NCBI RefSeq assembly: GCF_022829605.1
Contig: NZ_JAKSYD010000114.1
Span: 124,001-188,000 of the forward strand
DNA: 64,000 bases
Direction: 5' to 3'
Origin: Methylobacterium sp. E-065
GTDB lineage: Bacteria > Pseudomonadota > Alphaproteobacteria > Rhizobiales > Beijerinckiaceae
The notes under the pieces were generated by a model. That model worked only from the letters and a program-made list of their open reading frames with translations, was not told the DNA's origin and did no database searches. The stretch's first letter is position 1; each line of letters starts with the position of its first letter. This document shows, one piece after another, positions 19,434-28,120 of the stretch. Position numbers and translations under genes: made by a program.

Positions 19434-20195
19434 CTATCCGATGGTGTCGCCCACCAGCGCGAAGGTCAGGAGATCCACTGAGGCAGCCCCGCCGCGCAGG
19501 AGCGCACGGGCTGCGGCATTGCCGGTCGCGCCGGTCGTCGTGACGTCATCGACCAGCAGCACCCTGCGCCCGCGGATCCGATGGGCTTCGGCGGGCGGTA
19601 CCCGGAATGCGCCGCTCAGGTTCTCGGCCCGTGCCGCCCGGCTCAGTCCGACCTGGGAGCGTGTCGCCCGGGCACGTTCGAGGGCCGCCGGGACAAAAGG
19701 ACGGTCCGCATCGGCGGCGATCGCCTGGGCCAGCAGGGCCGCTTGATTGAAGCGGCGGCGCCAGAGGCGGGCCCGATGGAGCGGCACCGGCACAAGGCAT
19801 TCGGCTTCCGCGATCAGGCCTCGACCACTGGCCGACATCATCCGGGCCATCACCTTCGCGAGATCGAGACGATCCTCGTACTTCAGGCGATGCGCGAGGC
19901 GACGCGCCACCGAATCGTAGAGGGCAACGGCCCGGCACCGGCCGAAGACCGGCGGCTCGGCGATGGCGCGGGGTGAGAGCAGCGGCCCGATCCCCAGATC
20001 CACTGCGAAGGGCGTTCCATAGCGCTGGCAGACCGGCTCCTCGATCAGGCGCAGGCCCGACCAGCAACTTGGGCAGAGGGCACCGGGATCGGCCGTCGCC
20101 GCGCCGCATCCTGAGCATGCGGGCGGGTAGATCAACGACAAAGCCCCGCGCGGTATCCCGCGCAGGGCTGCAGCGACCGTCCGGATCGCCGTCAT
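19434..20195 (-). CDS. ComF-family phosphoribosyltransferase-like protein
   Basis: The 253-residue protein has an N-terminal four-cysteine zinc site (PACSGCGAA...LCPSCW) and a C-terminal PRPP-binding loop, RRVLLVDDVTTTGATGNAAA, in a type I phosphoribosyltransferase fold. The RARATRSQVGLSRAARAEN region is also typical of ComF. In naturally competent bacteria ComF acts during DNA uptake; in most alphaproteobacteria the role is not established. The gene stands alone, convergent with the GNAT gene. Confidence 0.92.
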   Translation of the reverse strand: MTAIRTVAAALRGIPRGALSLIYPPACSGCGAATADPGALCPSCWSGLRLIEEPVCQRYGTPFAVDLGIGPLLSPRAIAEPPVFGRCRAVALYDSVARRLAHRLKYEDRLDLAKVMARMMSASGRGLIAEAECLVPVPLHRARLWRRRFNQAALLAQAIAADADRPFVPAALERARATRSQVGLSRAARAENLSGAFRVPPAEAHRIRGRRVLLVDDVTTTGATGNAAARALLRGGAASVDLLTFALVGDTIG

Positions 20196-20222
20196 GACAC
20201 GTCCGGAACGATTAGCTTGGTG

Positions 20223-20462
20223 TTACTGAGCCGAAACGGGCCGTGCCTGCGGGGCCATCTGCTGCTGGTCCTGGCGGGCCTGGGAATTGGCGCGGTGACG
20301 ACCGATGGCGCAGCCGGCGGCAGCGCCGACCAAGCCGTGATGGCCAGCGTAATGGCCGGCGATGCCGCCGACGATTGCGCCCTTGATGCAGCCCTTCGCC
20401 TGTGCGCCGCCCGCGGCGGTGAGGGCGGCGAGGGCCACGGCGGCGATGAGCGTGCGCTTCAT
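20223..20462 (-). CDS. Small exported glycine-zipper protein
   Basis: The 79-residue product has a signal peptide (MKRTLIAAVALAALTAAGG, cleaved after AQA). A glycine-zipper segment follows (KGAIVGGIAGHYAGHHGLVG, then AAAGCAIG), with GxxxG spacing suited to membrane or self-association, and then a Gln-rich hydrophilic tail. It resembles other small alphaproteobacterial glycine-zipper proteins of unknown role. GGGAG lies nine bases before the ATG. Confidence 0.75.
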   Translation of the reverse strand: MKRTLIAAVALAALTAAGGAQAKGCIKGAIVGGIAGHYAGHHGLVGAAAGCAIGRHRANSQARQDQQQMAPQARPVSAQ

Positions 20463-20630
20463 GAGGGTTGCTCCCAGTCAATCTCGGCCATTATGGCCAG
20501 CTGCAGCAGGAACGGCAGGCCACCCCGGTCGTTCCGCCCTTCGGCCGCAGCTCACGAATCTGTGCTGTACCGGCGGCATCATGCGTCCCAGGTGCTGGCG
20601 GGAGGCTGTCGTGAGCGCCATCTGCGCGGG

Positions 20631-21521
20631 ATGGATCTGCCCGCCACCCTGTTCGATACCCCCATCGCCCGTCAGCGGCTCGGCCGCGCCGTCCGGAGCG
20701 GTTATGCCGGCTTCCTCCTCGACCGCCTGACCGAGGATCTGGACGACCGCCTGGGCGCCGTGTTGCGCAGCTTCGCGACCGTGCTGGACCTCGCCACCCC
20801 GATCCCAGCCGCCGGACCGATCCTCGCGCGCCGGTATCCGCAGGCGCAGCATATCCGGCTCGCGTCGCTGCCCGAGCCGGGTGGCAACAGGATCGTCGGC
20901 GATCCGGAGCTGCTGCCGCTCGCGCCCGACAGTCTCGACCTCGCGGTCTCGCTGCTCGCCCTCCACGGTGTGAACGATCTTCCCGGGACCCTGATCCAGC
21001 TTCGCCGGGCCCTCCGGCCGGACGGCCTGTTCGTCGGATGTTTCCTGGGCGGCGCCACCCTCACGGAGCTGCGCCAGAGCTTCGGCCAAGCCGAGAGCGA
21101 GGTCGAGGGCGGGATCAGCCCCCGGGTCGCCCCCTTCGCGGCCGTGCGCGAGGCGGGGGCCCTGCTGCAGCGGGCAGGTTTCGCGCTTCCTGTTGCCGAC
21201 ACCGATACTCTGACGGTGCGCTACGCCGATCCGTTCAGCCTGATGCGCGACCTGCGCGCCATGGGCATGACCAACATCCTCACCGAGCGGCGGCGGACTC
21301 CGCTGCGCCGGGCGACCCTCCTGCGGGCCGCGGAGATCTACGCGACGCGCTTCGCGGACCCGGACGGGCGCGTGCGGGCGACCTTCGAGGTGCTGTGGCT
21401 TTCGGGCTGGGTGCCGCATGCCAGCCAGCAGAAGCCGCTGCGGCCGGGCAGCGCCAAGTCGCGCCTCGCCGACGCTCTCGGAACGATCGAGTTGAAACCG
21501 GAGGCACCAGAATCACCATGA
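20631..21521 (+). CDS. SAM-dependent methyltransferase, NDUFAF5/BioC-like
   Basis: The 296-residue protein starts MDLPATLFDTPIARQRLGRA and has a class I methyltransferase region: LPEPGGNRIVGDPELLPLAP, then SLDLAVSLLALHGVNDLPG and QLRRALRPDGLFVGCFLGG. The order of these blocks, and C-terminal LMRDLRAMGMTNILTERRR, match the NDUFAF5/C20orf7 group, which hydroxylates or methylates complex I in mitochondria. The SAM glycine motif is degenerate here, which is common in this group. Its stop overlaps the next gene (ATGA), so the DUF427 protein is co-translated. Confidence 0.85.
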   Translation: MDLPATLFDTPIARQRLGRAVRSGYAGFLLDRLTEDLDDRLGAVLRSFATVLDLATPIPAAGPILARRYPQAQHIRLASLPEPGGNRIVGDPELLPLAPDSLDLAVSLLALHGVNDLPGTLIQLRRALRPDGLFVGCFLGGATLTELRQSFGQAESEVEGGISPRVAPFAAVREAGALLQRAGFALPVADTDTLTVRYADPFSLMRDLRAMGMTNILTERRRTPLRRATLLRAAEIYATRFADPDGRVRATFEVLWLSGWVPHASQQKPLRPGSAKSRLADALGTIELKPEAPESP

Positions 21522-21880
21522 AGATACCCGGACCCGACCATCCGATCACCGTCACCCCGGAGCCGCGCCGCGTCCGCGTCATCGTAGCCGGCACGATCGT
21601 GGCGGATACGCGCGCCGCCCTGCGGCTGGAGGAAGCCCGATATCCACCGGTCTTCTACGTTCCGCGCCGCGATACGCTCGCAGACGCCTTCGTGCCGTCG
21701 GCGCGCACCAGCCACTGCCCCTACAAGGGCGACGCTGGCTACTTCGATCTCTCGGTCGCCGGGACACGGCGTCCCGATGCTGTGTGGAGCTACGAGGCCC
21801 CCTACCCCGCGGTCGCGGCCATCCGCGAGCATGTGGCGTTCTATCCGGATCGGGTCGACGTTATCGAAGTCATGGACTGA
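21518..21880 (+). CDS. DUF427 domain protein
   Basis: The 120-residue protein is a single DUF427 domain, with the characteristic YVPRRDTLADAF and SARTSHCPYKGDAGYFDL motifs and the C-terminal VAFYPDRVDVIEV. The fold is a compact beta-structure of unknown activity. The ATG overlaps the methyltransferase stop (ATGA), showing translational coupling. Confidence 0.9.
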   Translation: MKIPGPDHPITVTPEPRRVRVIVAGTIVADTRAALRLEEARYPPVFYVPRRDTLADAFVPSARTSHCPYKGDAGYFDLSVAGTRRPDAVWSYEAPYPAVAAIREHVAFYPDRVDVIEVMD

Positions 21881-21901
21881 TCGACCCGACGGTCGGAGCG
21901 A

Positions 21902-23434
21902 CTAGATGCGGACCAGGCTCCAGAAGCCGTATTTGCGGCCGTGGTCGCGTTTCAGCTTCGCACGGTAGCCCGCCGGATCCGGCTCGATCGCGTCCGCCTC
22001 GAGCCTCGCCGCCAAGCCGTCGAGCTCCGCAAGGTAGCGCGCGGCGTGTGGGTAGGCCGGGCTGCGGCCGTAATCGAGGATCCCGTCGATCAGGCGCCGG
22101 TAGAGGATCGTGGCGGCCAGGGGATGGTCCTGGGTTAGCACTTCCGCGGCCGGCGCCAGGATGTTGTACTGCAGGGCCCCGTTCCAGACCGTCGGATGAT
22201 CCGTCACCAGACGGGCGGCGCGTCGTAGATCCGGCCACGATGTCAGGAACGCGAGGGCCCGGTGCTGATCCGGAAAGGCGCCGGCGTGGTCCAGCGCGCG
22301 GTGCAGCGCCTCCTCGTCCTCGAAATCGGGCAGCTTGGCGAGGAAGCCGCGCAGCATGGGGGCGTCGATTTCTCGTTCGAACCGGCCCCACCGCAGATCC
22401 TGCGCCTCCGCCATCCGGCCGAGGGCGTCGAGGATCTCGATCTCGACCACCAGCCGCTCGCGCTCGGGCACCCGCGGGTCGAAGCTCGCGATCAGGTCTG
22501 CCCGTGTGGTCGCGCGGCGTGCGTTGGGTTCCGGCTTGCGCCGAATCCAGTCGAGCGCTTCCTGCGCGCGGCCCGCGCCGAGCAGACGTTTGGCGATCTC
22601 GGTCCGGTTCTCGGACCCGGGCGCGATCTGGCTCTCGATCGCCACGTAGGCGTCGGCATCACCGCGGCGGTCGGCGATGGTCTGGCGCAGGCGCAGGATC
22701 TCCGTCTTGTTGTCCAGCCGGTATGCGGCTGCGCGCTTCCGCCCTTGGCCGGTATCGGGACGCGCGATGGCTTCGGCCAGTCCCGCGTCGATCTCCGCAA
22801 GGGCGTCCACCGGCAGGACCGACACGGTCTCCCCCAGGAGGGCGCCGAGCGGCCCGAACGGATCGTCGGTGAACGGGCGCACGAGGCCCAGTGCGACGCG
22901 CGCCGCGGCTTCGGGGGGCAACGCGCCCGCGATCTCGACGTAGGCCGCGGAGGCGCGCTCGAAGATGCCCTGAATCGCACCGTTGCCGTCGTCCACCCGG
23001 TCGAGCACGAGGTCGGCGGCTTCGAGGAACCGGCGGAGCCGGTCGAGGGCGGCGCCGGGATCGAGGGGCCGCAGCTCGTTCACGATAACCGTGACGACGG
23101 CGCTGAGATCGGCCGCGAAGGCCCGGCGCTTCTGCCAATCGATGTAGCTTTGGGCACCTTCGAGCGCCGTCAGCCGCCGGTCCACGATCGCGGCAACGGC
23201 CTCCGGCCCCTGGAGCGAAGCGAGCGCCGCGCTGACCAGCTTCTTGAAGCCGGGATTGCGCGCCGTCTCGCCCAGGATGAGGCCGATCAGGCGGTCGGGG
23301 CCCAGCGCCGCCAGGGTCTCGGTCGACGGCGTGGTACGCCGCGCGCCCTTCGGCAGGGGTGTCTTCGCAGGCACCTTGGAAGGCGCCTTGGAAAGCGCCT
23401 CCGGCTTCACCGCTCGCGTTCGCGCCACGACCAC
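21902..23434 (-). CDS. DUF6880-like hypothetical protein, 510 residues
   Basis: The N-terminus is a Lys/Ala/Pro-rich linker (ALSKAPSKVPAKTPLPKGA). The remainder is a long alpha-helical, TPR-like array, for example RFLEAADLVLDRVDDGNGA, AKRLLGAGRAQEALDWIRR and LGRMAEAQDLRWGRFE, ending in KRDHGRKYGFWSLVRI. I associate this with the DUF6880 family, a guess from memory of conserved alphaproteobacterial proteins that resemble SWIM-zinc-finger-associated helical repeats. No catalytic motif is visible. It converges with the DUF427 gene. Confidence 0.7.
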   Translation of the reverse strand: MVVARTRAVKPEALSKAPSKVPAKTPLPKGARRTTPSTETLAALGPDRLIGLILGETARNPGFKKLVSAALASLQGPEAVAAIVDRRLTALEGAQSYIDWQKRRAFAADLSAVVTVIVNELRPLDPGAALDRLRRFLEAADLVLDRVDDGNGAIQGIFERASAAYVEIAGALPPEAAARVALGLVRPFTDDPFGPLGALLGETVSVLPVDALAEIDAGLAEAIARPDTGQGRKRAAAYRLDNKTEILRLRQTIADRRGDADAYVAIESQIAPGSENRTEIAKRLLGAGRAQEALDWIRRKPEPNARRATTRADLIASFDPRVPERERLVVEIEILDALGRMAEAQDLRWGRFEREIDAPMLRGFLAKLPDFEDEEALHRALDHAGAFPDQHRALAFLTSWPDLRRAARLVTDHPTVWNGALQYNILAPAAEVLTQDHPLAATILYRRLIDGILDYGRSPAYPHAARYLAELDGLAARLEADAIEPDPAGYRAKLKRDHGRKYGFWSLVRI

Positions 23435-23475
23435 TCCTGTCGATGCGCACGGATCCGCATGGCCGCCGCGCGGCT

Positions 23476-23715
23476 CTACTCGACGACCTTGGCGCGCGGC
23501 CGGTCGCTGCCCTGGGCGGTCTCGTCGTGCCAGCCGCCGGCCTGATCCTGATAGCGGATCCCCTCGGTCGAACCTGGCACCTGCTGCTCGGCCGCCGCGG
23601 CCTGGGCTGCCTGGAGTGCCTCATCCCGGCTCGGGAAGGTCTCGGAGAACACGTCGCCGACCTTATAGGCGAAGCCACCGTCGTGCTCGACGATGCGATA
23701 GGTAACCTCAGACAT
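23476..23715 (-). CDS. DUF2188-like small protein
   Basis: The 79-residue protein reads TYRIVEHDGGFAYKVGDVFS, then FPSRDEALQAAQAAAAEQQ and a charged tail. This is the usual pattern of DUF2188 proteins (short beta-hairpin plus helix). ATG 23715 follows GGAGGCGTG; a GTG immediately before it could also initiate. It is upstream of, and on the same strand as, the DUF6880-like gene. Confidence 0.75.
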   Translation of the reverse strand: MSEVTYRIVEHDGGFAYKVGDVFSETFPSRDEALQAAQAAAAEQQVPGSTEGIRYQDQAGGWHDETAQGSDRPRAKVVE

Positions 23716-23849
23716 CACGCCTCCTGTACGCGTCCATGATCGTTGAGCGCGAACCCACCGGACGCGCCACGGTTCCAGCGCGTGCCCGGCACCGGCCTCC
23801 GATCCGCCGGAAAGTGGCGCTAGGGCGGTGCGATCCCGGTTGGGCCAAG

Positions 23850-24107
23850 ATGACGATGCAGTTTCGAACGATCCTCGCCCTCACCCTTCTCCTGGCCGCG
23901 CGGCCGGCCAGCGCCGAGGAGGGGTTTTTCGACAAGCTGTTCGGCGGCTCATCGCGGGGGGCGCCGCCCAACCCCTTTGCCTCGAATTACCCGTCGGCCC
24001 CGCCGACGGCGGACGAGGTCCGGGCCGAACGCCAAAGGCGGCCCGGTCGCGCCGAGCGCGGGACTCAGGCTGCGCCGCTGCCCCCGGGCCGCGTCCCCGA
24101 GGAATGA
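23850..24107 (+). CDS. Small exported hypothetical protein
   Basis: The 85-residue product has a signal peptide (MTMQFRTILALTLLLAARPA, cleavage after ASA), then EEGFFDKLFGGSS and a Pro/Arg-rich disordered tail. A second ATG two codons downstream is possible. EEGFFDKLFGG-like starts occur in short periplasmic proteins of Rhizobiales; function unknown. The stop is five bases before a dispersed repeat copy. Confidence 0.6.
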   Translation: MTMQFRTILALTLLLAARPASAEEGFFDKLFGGSSRGAPPNPFASNYPSAPPTADEVRAERQRRPGRAERGTQAAPLPPGRVPEE

Positions 24108-24111
24108 AGTT

Positions 24112-24214
24112 CAGAGCACTCGCCGCCGAAGTGGACGCCGGTTCGGCGCAAGAGAGCGCGTCAAAACAAAGACTTAGAGCCGTACTCGATGGCAACGCGA
24201 TCGGGCACGGCCCT
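24112..24214 (+). repeat. Dispersed ~100-bp intergenic repeat, copy A
   Basis: Core blocks are CCGAAGTGGACGCCGGTTCG, GCGCAAGAGAGCGCGTC, ACAAAGACTTAGAGCCG and CAACGCGATCGGGCACGG. The same blocks recur in the same order at 39220 (reverse), 48004, 50296 and 60036. This copy ends at the fabI stop codon. Confidence 0.85.
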
Positions 24215-25043
24215 AGCCGTCGCCCATGACGCCGGCGGCGTCCTGCGCCTGAAGCACGTCCGGGCGCGGCATCGAGATGATGTTGTAGCCGGCATCCACG
24301 AAGTGGACCTCGCCGGTCACGCCACCGGAGAGCGGCGACAGCAGGTAGAGCGCCGAGCCGCCGACATCCTCCATGCTGACCGTACGACGCAGCGGGGCGT
24401 GGGCGCGCTGATGGTTGAACATCAGTCGGGCATCGGCGATCCCGGCGCCCGCCAGCGTGCGCATCGGACCGGCCGACAGGGCGTTCACCCGGATCCCGTC
24501 GGGCCCGAGGTCGCTGGCCAGATAGCGGACCGAAGCTTCGAGGGCCGCCTTCGCGACACCCATCACGTTGTAGTTCGGCATGACCCGCGTCGAGCCACCG
24601 TAGGTAAGCGTCAGCAGGGAGCCACCCTGTTTCATCCGCTTGGCGGCGCGCTGGGCGATTTCCGTGAAGGAGAAGCACGAGATCGTCAGCGTGCGCGCGA
24701 AATTCTCGCGCGTGGTGACGTCGACGTAGCGGCCCTTGAGCTGCGCCTTGTCGGAGAAACCGATGGCGTGGACCACGAAGTCGAGTTCTCCGCCGAACCG
24801 CGCGTCGAGCGCCTCGAACGTGGCGTCGACCGAGGCGAGATCCTCAACGTCGCAGGGCAGGACGACATCCGAACTGAGCTGTGCAGCGAGCGGGGTAACA
24901 CGTCGGCCCAAGGCCTCGCCCTGATACGTGAAGGCGAGCCGGGCTCCCTCAGCGTGCAAAGCCTTGGCGATACCCCAGGCGATCGAGTGATCGTTGGCGA
25001 CGCCCATGATCAGGCCGCGCTTGCCCGCCATCAATCCTGTCAT
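24213..25043 (-). CDS. fabI: Enoyl-[acyl-carrier-protein] reductase (NADH)
   Basis: The 276-residue short-chain reductase catalyses the last step of each fatty-acid elongation cycle. It shows the FabI N-terminus KRGLIMGVANDHSIAWGIA, the substrate region ISCFSFTEIAQRA, and catalytic Tyr158 and Lys165 in NYNVMGVAKAAL (Tyr-x6-Lys, as expected for FabI). The C-terminal GVTGEVHFVDAGYNI is also typical. ATG 25043 gives the family-standard length; ATG 25031, with AGGA just before, is an alternative. A transcription terminator lies between it and fabB, so it probably has its own promoter at 25044-25177. Confidence 0.95.
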   Translation of the reverse strand: MTGLMAGKRGLIMGVANDHSIAWGIAKALHAEGARLAFTYQGEALGRRVTPLAAQLSSDVVLPCDVEDLASVDATFEALDARFGGELDFVVHAIGFSDKAQLKGRYVDVTTRENFARTLTISCFSFTEIAQRAAKRMKQGGSLLTLTYGGSTRVMPNYNVMGVAKAALEASVRYLASDLGPDGIRVNALSAGPMRTLAGAGIADARLMFNHQRAHAPLRRTVSMEDVGGSALYLLSPLSGGVTGEVHFVDAGYNIISMPRPDVLQAQDAAGVMGDG

Positions 25044-25177
25044 GCCGACACATGTCCCGAACGAGCGCACCGACCCCGGAGACGGAGGCGGGCCGCGATG
25101 CGCTCGACCGAACCGCGGCAGGGTGCCTTACCGTGCCTCGCCCCGTGCTCCAAACGCGCCGACGCTGCACAGCCGAC

Positions 25178-25203
25178 AAAAAAGCCCCGCCTGTCGGCGG
25201 GGC
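25178..25203 (-). terminator. Intrinsic terminator between the micro-ORF and fabI
   Basis: On the minus strand GCCCCGCC-GACA-GGCGGGGC is followed by six T residues, a textbook Rho-independent terminator. It ends transcripts from the 38-residue micro-ORF (25226-25342), and from fabB if they read through, before fabI. Confidence 0.9.
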
Positions 25204-25225
25204 GTTCACGAACCTGCGCGCAGAG

Positions 25226-25342
25226 TCAGAAGTAGCCTTCGGTCTCGGCACTCGCCGCATCGATCAGCGCCTGCTTCGCGTAGATCGCCGCATATCCGGC
25301 AATCATCAATCCGCTCAGCGCTCCGAGGATGAACGTCCCCAT
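25226..25342 (-). CDS. Membrane micro-protein downstream of fabB, 38 residues
   Basis: The frame from ATG 25342 to TGA 25226 reads MGTFILGALSGLMIAGYAAI then YAKQALIDAASAETEGYF: one Gly-rich transmembrane helix and a soluble tail. AAGGA lies 12 bases upstream of the ATG, or six bases upstream of an in-frame GTG (25348), which would give 40 residues. The terminator at 25178-25203 follows the stop by 22 bases, which supports it as a real transcribed unit. It lies 65 bases after fabB, so it may be the last gene of a fabA-fabB transcript. No family recognised. Confidence 0.65.
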   Translation of the reverse strand: MGTFILGALSGLMIAGYAAIYAKQALIDAASAETEGYF

Positions 25343-25407
25343 GGCCACCACCAATCCTTGACGCGTGGTAAACGGCGTCGAGGCGTGGGAGGTTCCGGCC
25401 GGCGCGG

Positions 25408-26634
25408 TCAGACGTCGACGTGCTTCAGCACCAAAGTCGCGTTCGTCCCACCGAACCCGAAGGAGTTCGTCAGGACGTGGCCGAGCTTGGCGTTGTCCCG
25501 GCGCGCCCGCAGGATCGGCATGTCGGCGAAGGCGGGGTCGAGCTCATCGATATGCGCGCTTTCGCAGATGAAGCCGTTGTTCATCATCAGCAGGCTGTAG
25601 ATCGCCTCCTGCACGCCGGTGGCCCCCAGCGAGTGACCGGTCAGGGACTTGGTGGCGGCGATCGGCGGACAGGAATCGCCGCGCCCGAACACCTCGCGGA
25701 TCGCTTCGATCTCCTTGTCGTCGCCCACCGGCGTCGAGGTGGCGTGGGGATTGATGTAATCGATCCGCGCGCCCTTGAGCCCCTCGATCGCCTGCCGCAT
25801 GCAACGCATCGCGCCCTCGCCGGAGGGCGCCACCATGTCGTGCCCGTCCGAGGTCGCACCGTAGCCGGCAATCTCACCGTAGATGCGTGCGCCGCGCGCC
25901 TTGGCGTGCTCCAGCTCTTCGAGCACGAGGACGCCAGCGCCTCCGGCGATGACGAAGCCGTCGCGATTGGCGTCATAGGCGCGGGAGGCCCGGGACGGGG
26001 TCTCGTTGAACTTCGACGACATGGCGCCCATCGCGTCGAACAGCACGGAGAGCGTCCAGTCGAGATCCTCGCAGCCGCCCGCGAAGATGATGTCCTGCCG
26101 CCCGCCCTGGATGATCTCGGCGGCGTTTCCGATGCAATGGTTCGACGTCGCGCAGGCCGAGGAGATCGAGTAGTTCACGCCGCGGATCTTGAACCACGTG
26201 GCGAGCGTCGCCGAGGCGGTCGATGACATCGCCTTCGGCACCGCGAACGGGCCGATCCGCTTCGGTCCCTTTTCGCGGGCGATGGCGGCGGCCTCGACGA
26301 TCACCCGGGTCGACGGACCGCCCGAGCCCATGATGATGCCGGTGCGCTCGTTCGAGATATCGCCCGATTCCAGCCCCGCATCGGCGATCGCCTGATCCAT
26401 CGCGACGTGGTTCCAGGCGGTGCCGCCGCCATGGAAGCGCATGGCGCGCCGGTCCACCACACCCTCTGGATCGAGGGTCGGTGCGCCGGAGACCTGGCTG
26501 CGGAAGCCGTGCTCGGCGTAGCTGGCATCGCGCGCGATGCCAGAGCGGGCTTCGCGCAGGGAGGCCAGCACCTCCTGCGTGTTGTTGCCGATGGACGAGA
26601 CGATGCCCATCCCGGTGATGACGACACGGCGCAT
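25408..26634 (-). CDS. fabB: Beta-ketoacyl-ACP synthase I
   Basis: The 408-residue condensing enzyme elongates acyl chains, including the cis-unsaturated intermediate from FabA. Catalytic Cys161 lies in [14 protein letters not shown], and the two His residues lie in [12 protein letters not shown] and [12 protein letters not shown]. The N-terminus [18 protein letters not shown] is typical. It follows fabA by 140 bases on the same strand, the conserved fabA-fabB arrangement of alphaproteobacteria. Confidence 0.96.
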   Translation of the reverse strand: MRRVVITGMGIVSSIGNNTQEVLASLREARSGIARDASYAEHGFRSQVSGAPTLDPEGVVDRRAMRFHGGGTAWNHVAMDQAIADAGLESGDISNERTGIIMGSGGPSTRVIVEAAAIAREKGPKRIGPFAVPKAMSSTASATLATWFKIRGVNYSISSACATSNHCIGNAAEIIQGGRQDIIFAGGCEDLDWTLSVLFDAMGAMSSKFNETPSRASRAYDANRDGFVIAGGAGVLVLEELEHAKARGARIYGEIAGYGATSDGHDMVAPSGEGAMRCMRQAIEGLKGARIDYINPHATSTPVGDDKEIEAIREVFGRGDSCPPIAATKSLTGHSLGATGVQEAIYSLLMMNNGFICESAHIDELDPAFADMPILRARRDNAKLGHVLTNSFGFGGTNATLVLKHVDV

Positions 26635-26774
26635 GATGGTGACGATACCTCCGTCGCGGCGTCGCTCGCGCGCGCCACGTCCCGGTCAGCTAAGATGACG
26701 CGGCGACAATCTCAACTGCTGAAGCCGCCGGACGTTGCGGCCGAGCTGCAAACGGCGCCGCCGACGTGGATTAT

Positions 26775-27311
26775 TCAGCTCTGGAACAGGCCGACGCGCA
26801 TGTCCTGGACTTGGTAGACCCGCTCGCCGTCCGCCTCAAGCCAGCCATCGCCGATCCCGAGCACGAGCTTGCCCTGCCGGACGCGCTTGACGTCAACGTT
26901 GTAGACGACCCGCTTCATCGACGGCAGCACCTGACCCGCGAGCTTCACCTCGCCCACGCCCAGCGCCCGGCCGCGGCCCGGTGAACCGAGCCAGCCGAGA
27001 TGGAAACCTAGCATCTGCCACAGCGCGTCGAGACCAAGGCAGCCCGGCATCACGGGGTCGCCCTGGAAGTGGCAGGGGAAGAACCAGAGGTCCGGACGGA
27101 TGTCGAGTTCCGCAGTCACATGGCCCTTGCCGTGGGCGCCCCCGTCGGTGCCGATCGACGTGATCCTGTCGAACATCAGCATCGGAGGCAGGGGCAGCTG
27201 CGCGTTCCCGGACCCGAAGAGCTCGCCCCGCCCGCAGGCCAGAAGGTCCTCGTAGGAGTAGTGCGACCGGCGGCTCGCGTTCGGCCCGGAGGTGTCGGCG
27301 TCTGGCGGCAT
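26775..27311 (-). CDS. fabA: 3-hydroxydecanoyl-ACP dehydratase/isomerase
   Basis: The 178-residue enzyme dehydrates 3-hydroxydecanoyl-ACP and isomerises the product, the branch point to unsaturated fatty acids. Catalytic His81 is in [14 protein letters not shown] and Asp95 in [12 protein letters not shown], with the same 14-residue spacing as E. coli FabA His70/Asp84. ATG 27311 gives the normal length. It is divergent from irr across 222 bases, and the dyad at 27479-27497 lies in that gap. The first gene of the fabA-fabB unit. Confidence 0.96.
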   Translation of the reverse strand: MPPDADTSGPNASRRSHYSYEDLLACGRGELFGSGNAQLPLPPMLMFDRITSIGTDGGAHGKGHVTAELDIRPDLWFFPCHFQGDPVMPGCLGLDALWQMLGFHLGWLGSPGRGRALGVGEVKLAGQVLPSMKRVVYNVDVKRVRQGKLVLGIGDGWLEADGERVYQVQDMRVGLFQS

Positions 27312-27478
27312 TGCGTTGGCTATGTCCTCGGATTCCGGATGCGGCGTGCTTGCGCGTGGAGGTGGCCGCCCCTCATGTGGCGCGCGGGGTAGCACGGGGC
27401 GGTGCACCTTCAAAGCCGCTGGCCGGCGGGCCGCGTCGGTGCGGTGCGGCAACGCTCGGGTTGCGACCACATGACCAG

Positions 27479-27497
27479 TTCCATATACTGAGTGGAA
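27479..27497. promoter_or_regulatory. Dyad in the fabA-irr intergenic region
   Basis: TTCCA and TGGAA are separated by nine bases in an AT-richer stretch (TTCCATATACTGAGTGGAA) 37 bases before the irr start. It could be an operator for Irr autoregulation or a fatty-acid regulator. It does not match the rhizobial ICE consensus well. Confidence 0.35.
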
Positions 27498-27533
27498 TCT
27501 TCCGAGGCCCCACGTCGAGCGTTCAGTCCAGCA

Positions 27534-28049
27534 ATGTCCGAACCGGTGCCCTTCCAGGCCGTCTTCAACGGGCGTGTCCCCCTCCCCCAGCTGGAGGCCA
27601 ACGGCATGCCGCGCCGCGGCTGCCCGCTCTCCGATCTGCGCGATCGTCTGCGCCGGGCGGGTCTGCGGCCCACGCGGCAGCGCCTCTCGCTGGGCTGGCT
27701 GCTGTTCGGCCGCGGCGATCGTCACCTGACGGCGGAGATGCTGTACGACGAAGCCATGCGCGCCAAGGTGCCGGTCTCGCTGGCGACGGTCTACAACACC
27801 CTGCACCAGTTCACCGAAGCTGGGCTCCTGCGCCAGCTCGCGCTCGACGGGTCGAAGGCCTATTTCGACACCAATCCGAGCGAGCACCACCATTTCTACC
27901 TGGAGGATGAGAGCCAGGTGATCGACATGCCCGATTGCGGGATCACGGTGGATTCGCTGCCCGAGGCTCCCGAGGGCATGGAGATCGCCGGCGTCGAGGT
28001 GATCGTGCGTCTGCGCCGCGCCCGGCCGAACGGACGCCGCCAGAGCTGA
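27534..28049 (+). CDS. irr: Iron response transcriptional regulator Irr (Fur family)
   Basis: The 171-residue Fur-family protein has the Irr signature [20 protein letters not shown], then [32 protein letters not shown] and the His-rich heme/metal site [13 protein letters not shown]. Irr controls heme and iron genes and is degraded on binding heme. Near the N-terminus GCPLSDLRD keeps the Cys30-Pro31 dipeptide of the heme regulatory motif, but the Trp-His that follow in Bradyrhizobium (CPWHD) are replaced. The N-terminal extension of about 25 residues has an uncertain start. A strong terminator follows. Confidence 0.92.
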   Translation: MSEPVPFQAVFNGRVPLPQLEANGMPRRGCPLSDLRDRLRRAGLRPTRQRLSLGWLLFGRGDRHLTAEMLYDEAMRAKVPVSLATVYNTLHQFTEAGLLRQLALDGSKAYFDTNPSEHHHFYLEDESQVIDMPDCGITVDSLPEAPEGMEIAGVEVIVRLRRARPNGRRQS

Positions 28050-28081
28050 ATTGGCGGACTAACAATCAGGATCTTCGAAGG

Positions 28082-28107
28082 GGCCCGGCATCATCCGGGC
28101 CTTTTTT
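28082..28107 (+). terminator. Intrinsic terminator of irr
   Basis: GGCCCGG-CATCAT-CCGGGCC is followed by six T residues, 33 bases after the irr stop. Confidence 0.92.
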
Positions 28108-28120
28108 GTTGGTCCGCCGG

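Noticed and set aside
20217..20630. N-terminal extension of the methyltransferase from 20217
   Set aside because: It would run antisense over the exported glycine-zipper gene, and the methyltransferase-like sequence begins at 20631.
24112..24214. Protein-coding interpretation of each repeat copy as a separate gene
   Set aside because: No ribosome-binding sites, no consistent start codons, and the copies lie in intergenic positions; kept only as a finding about frame openness.
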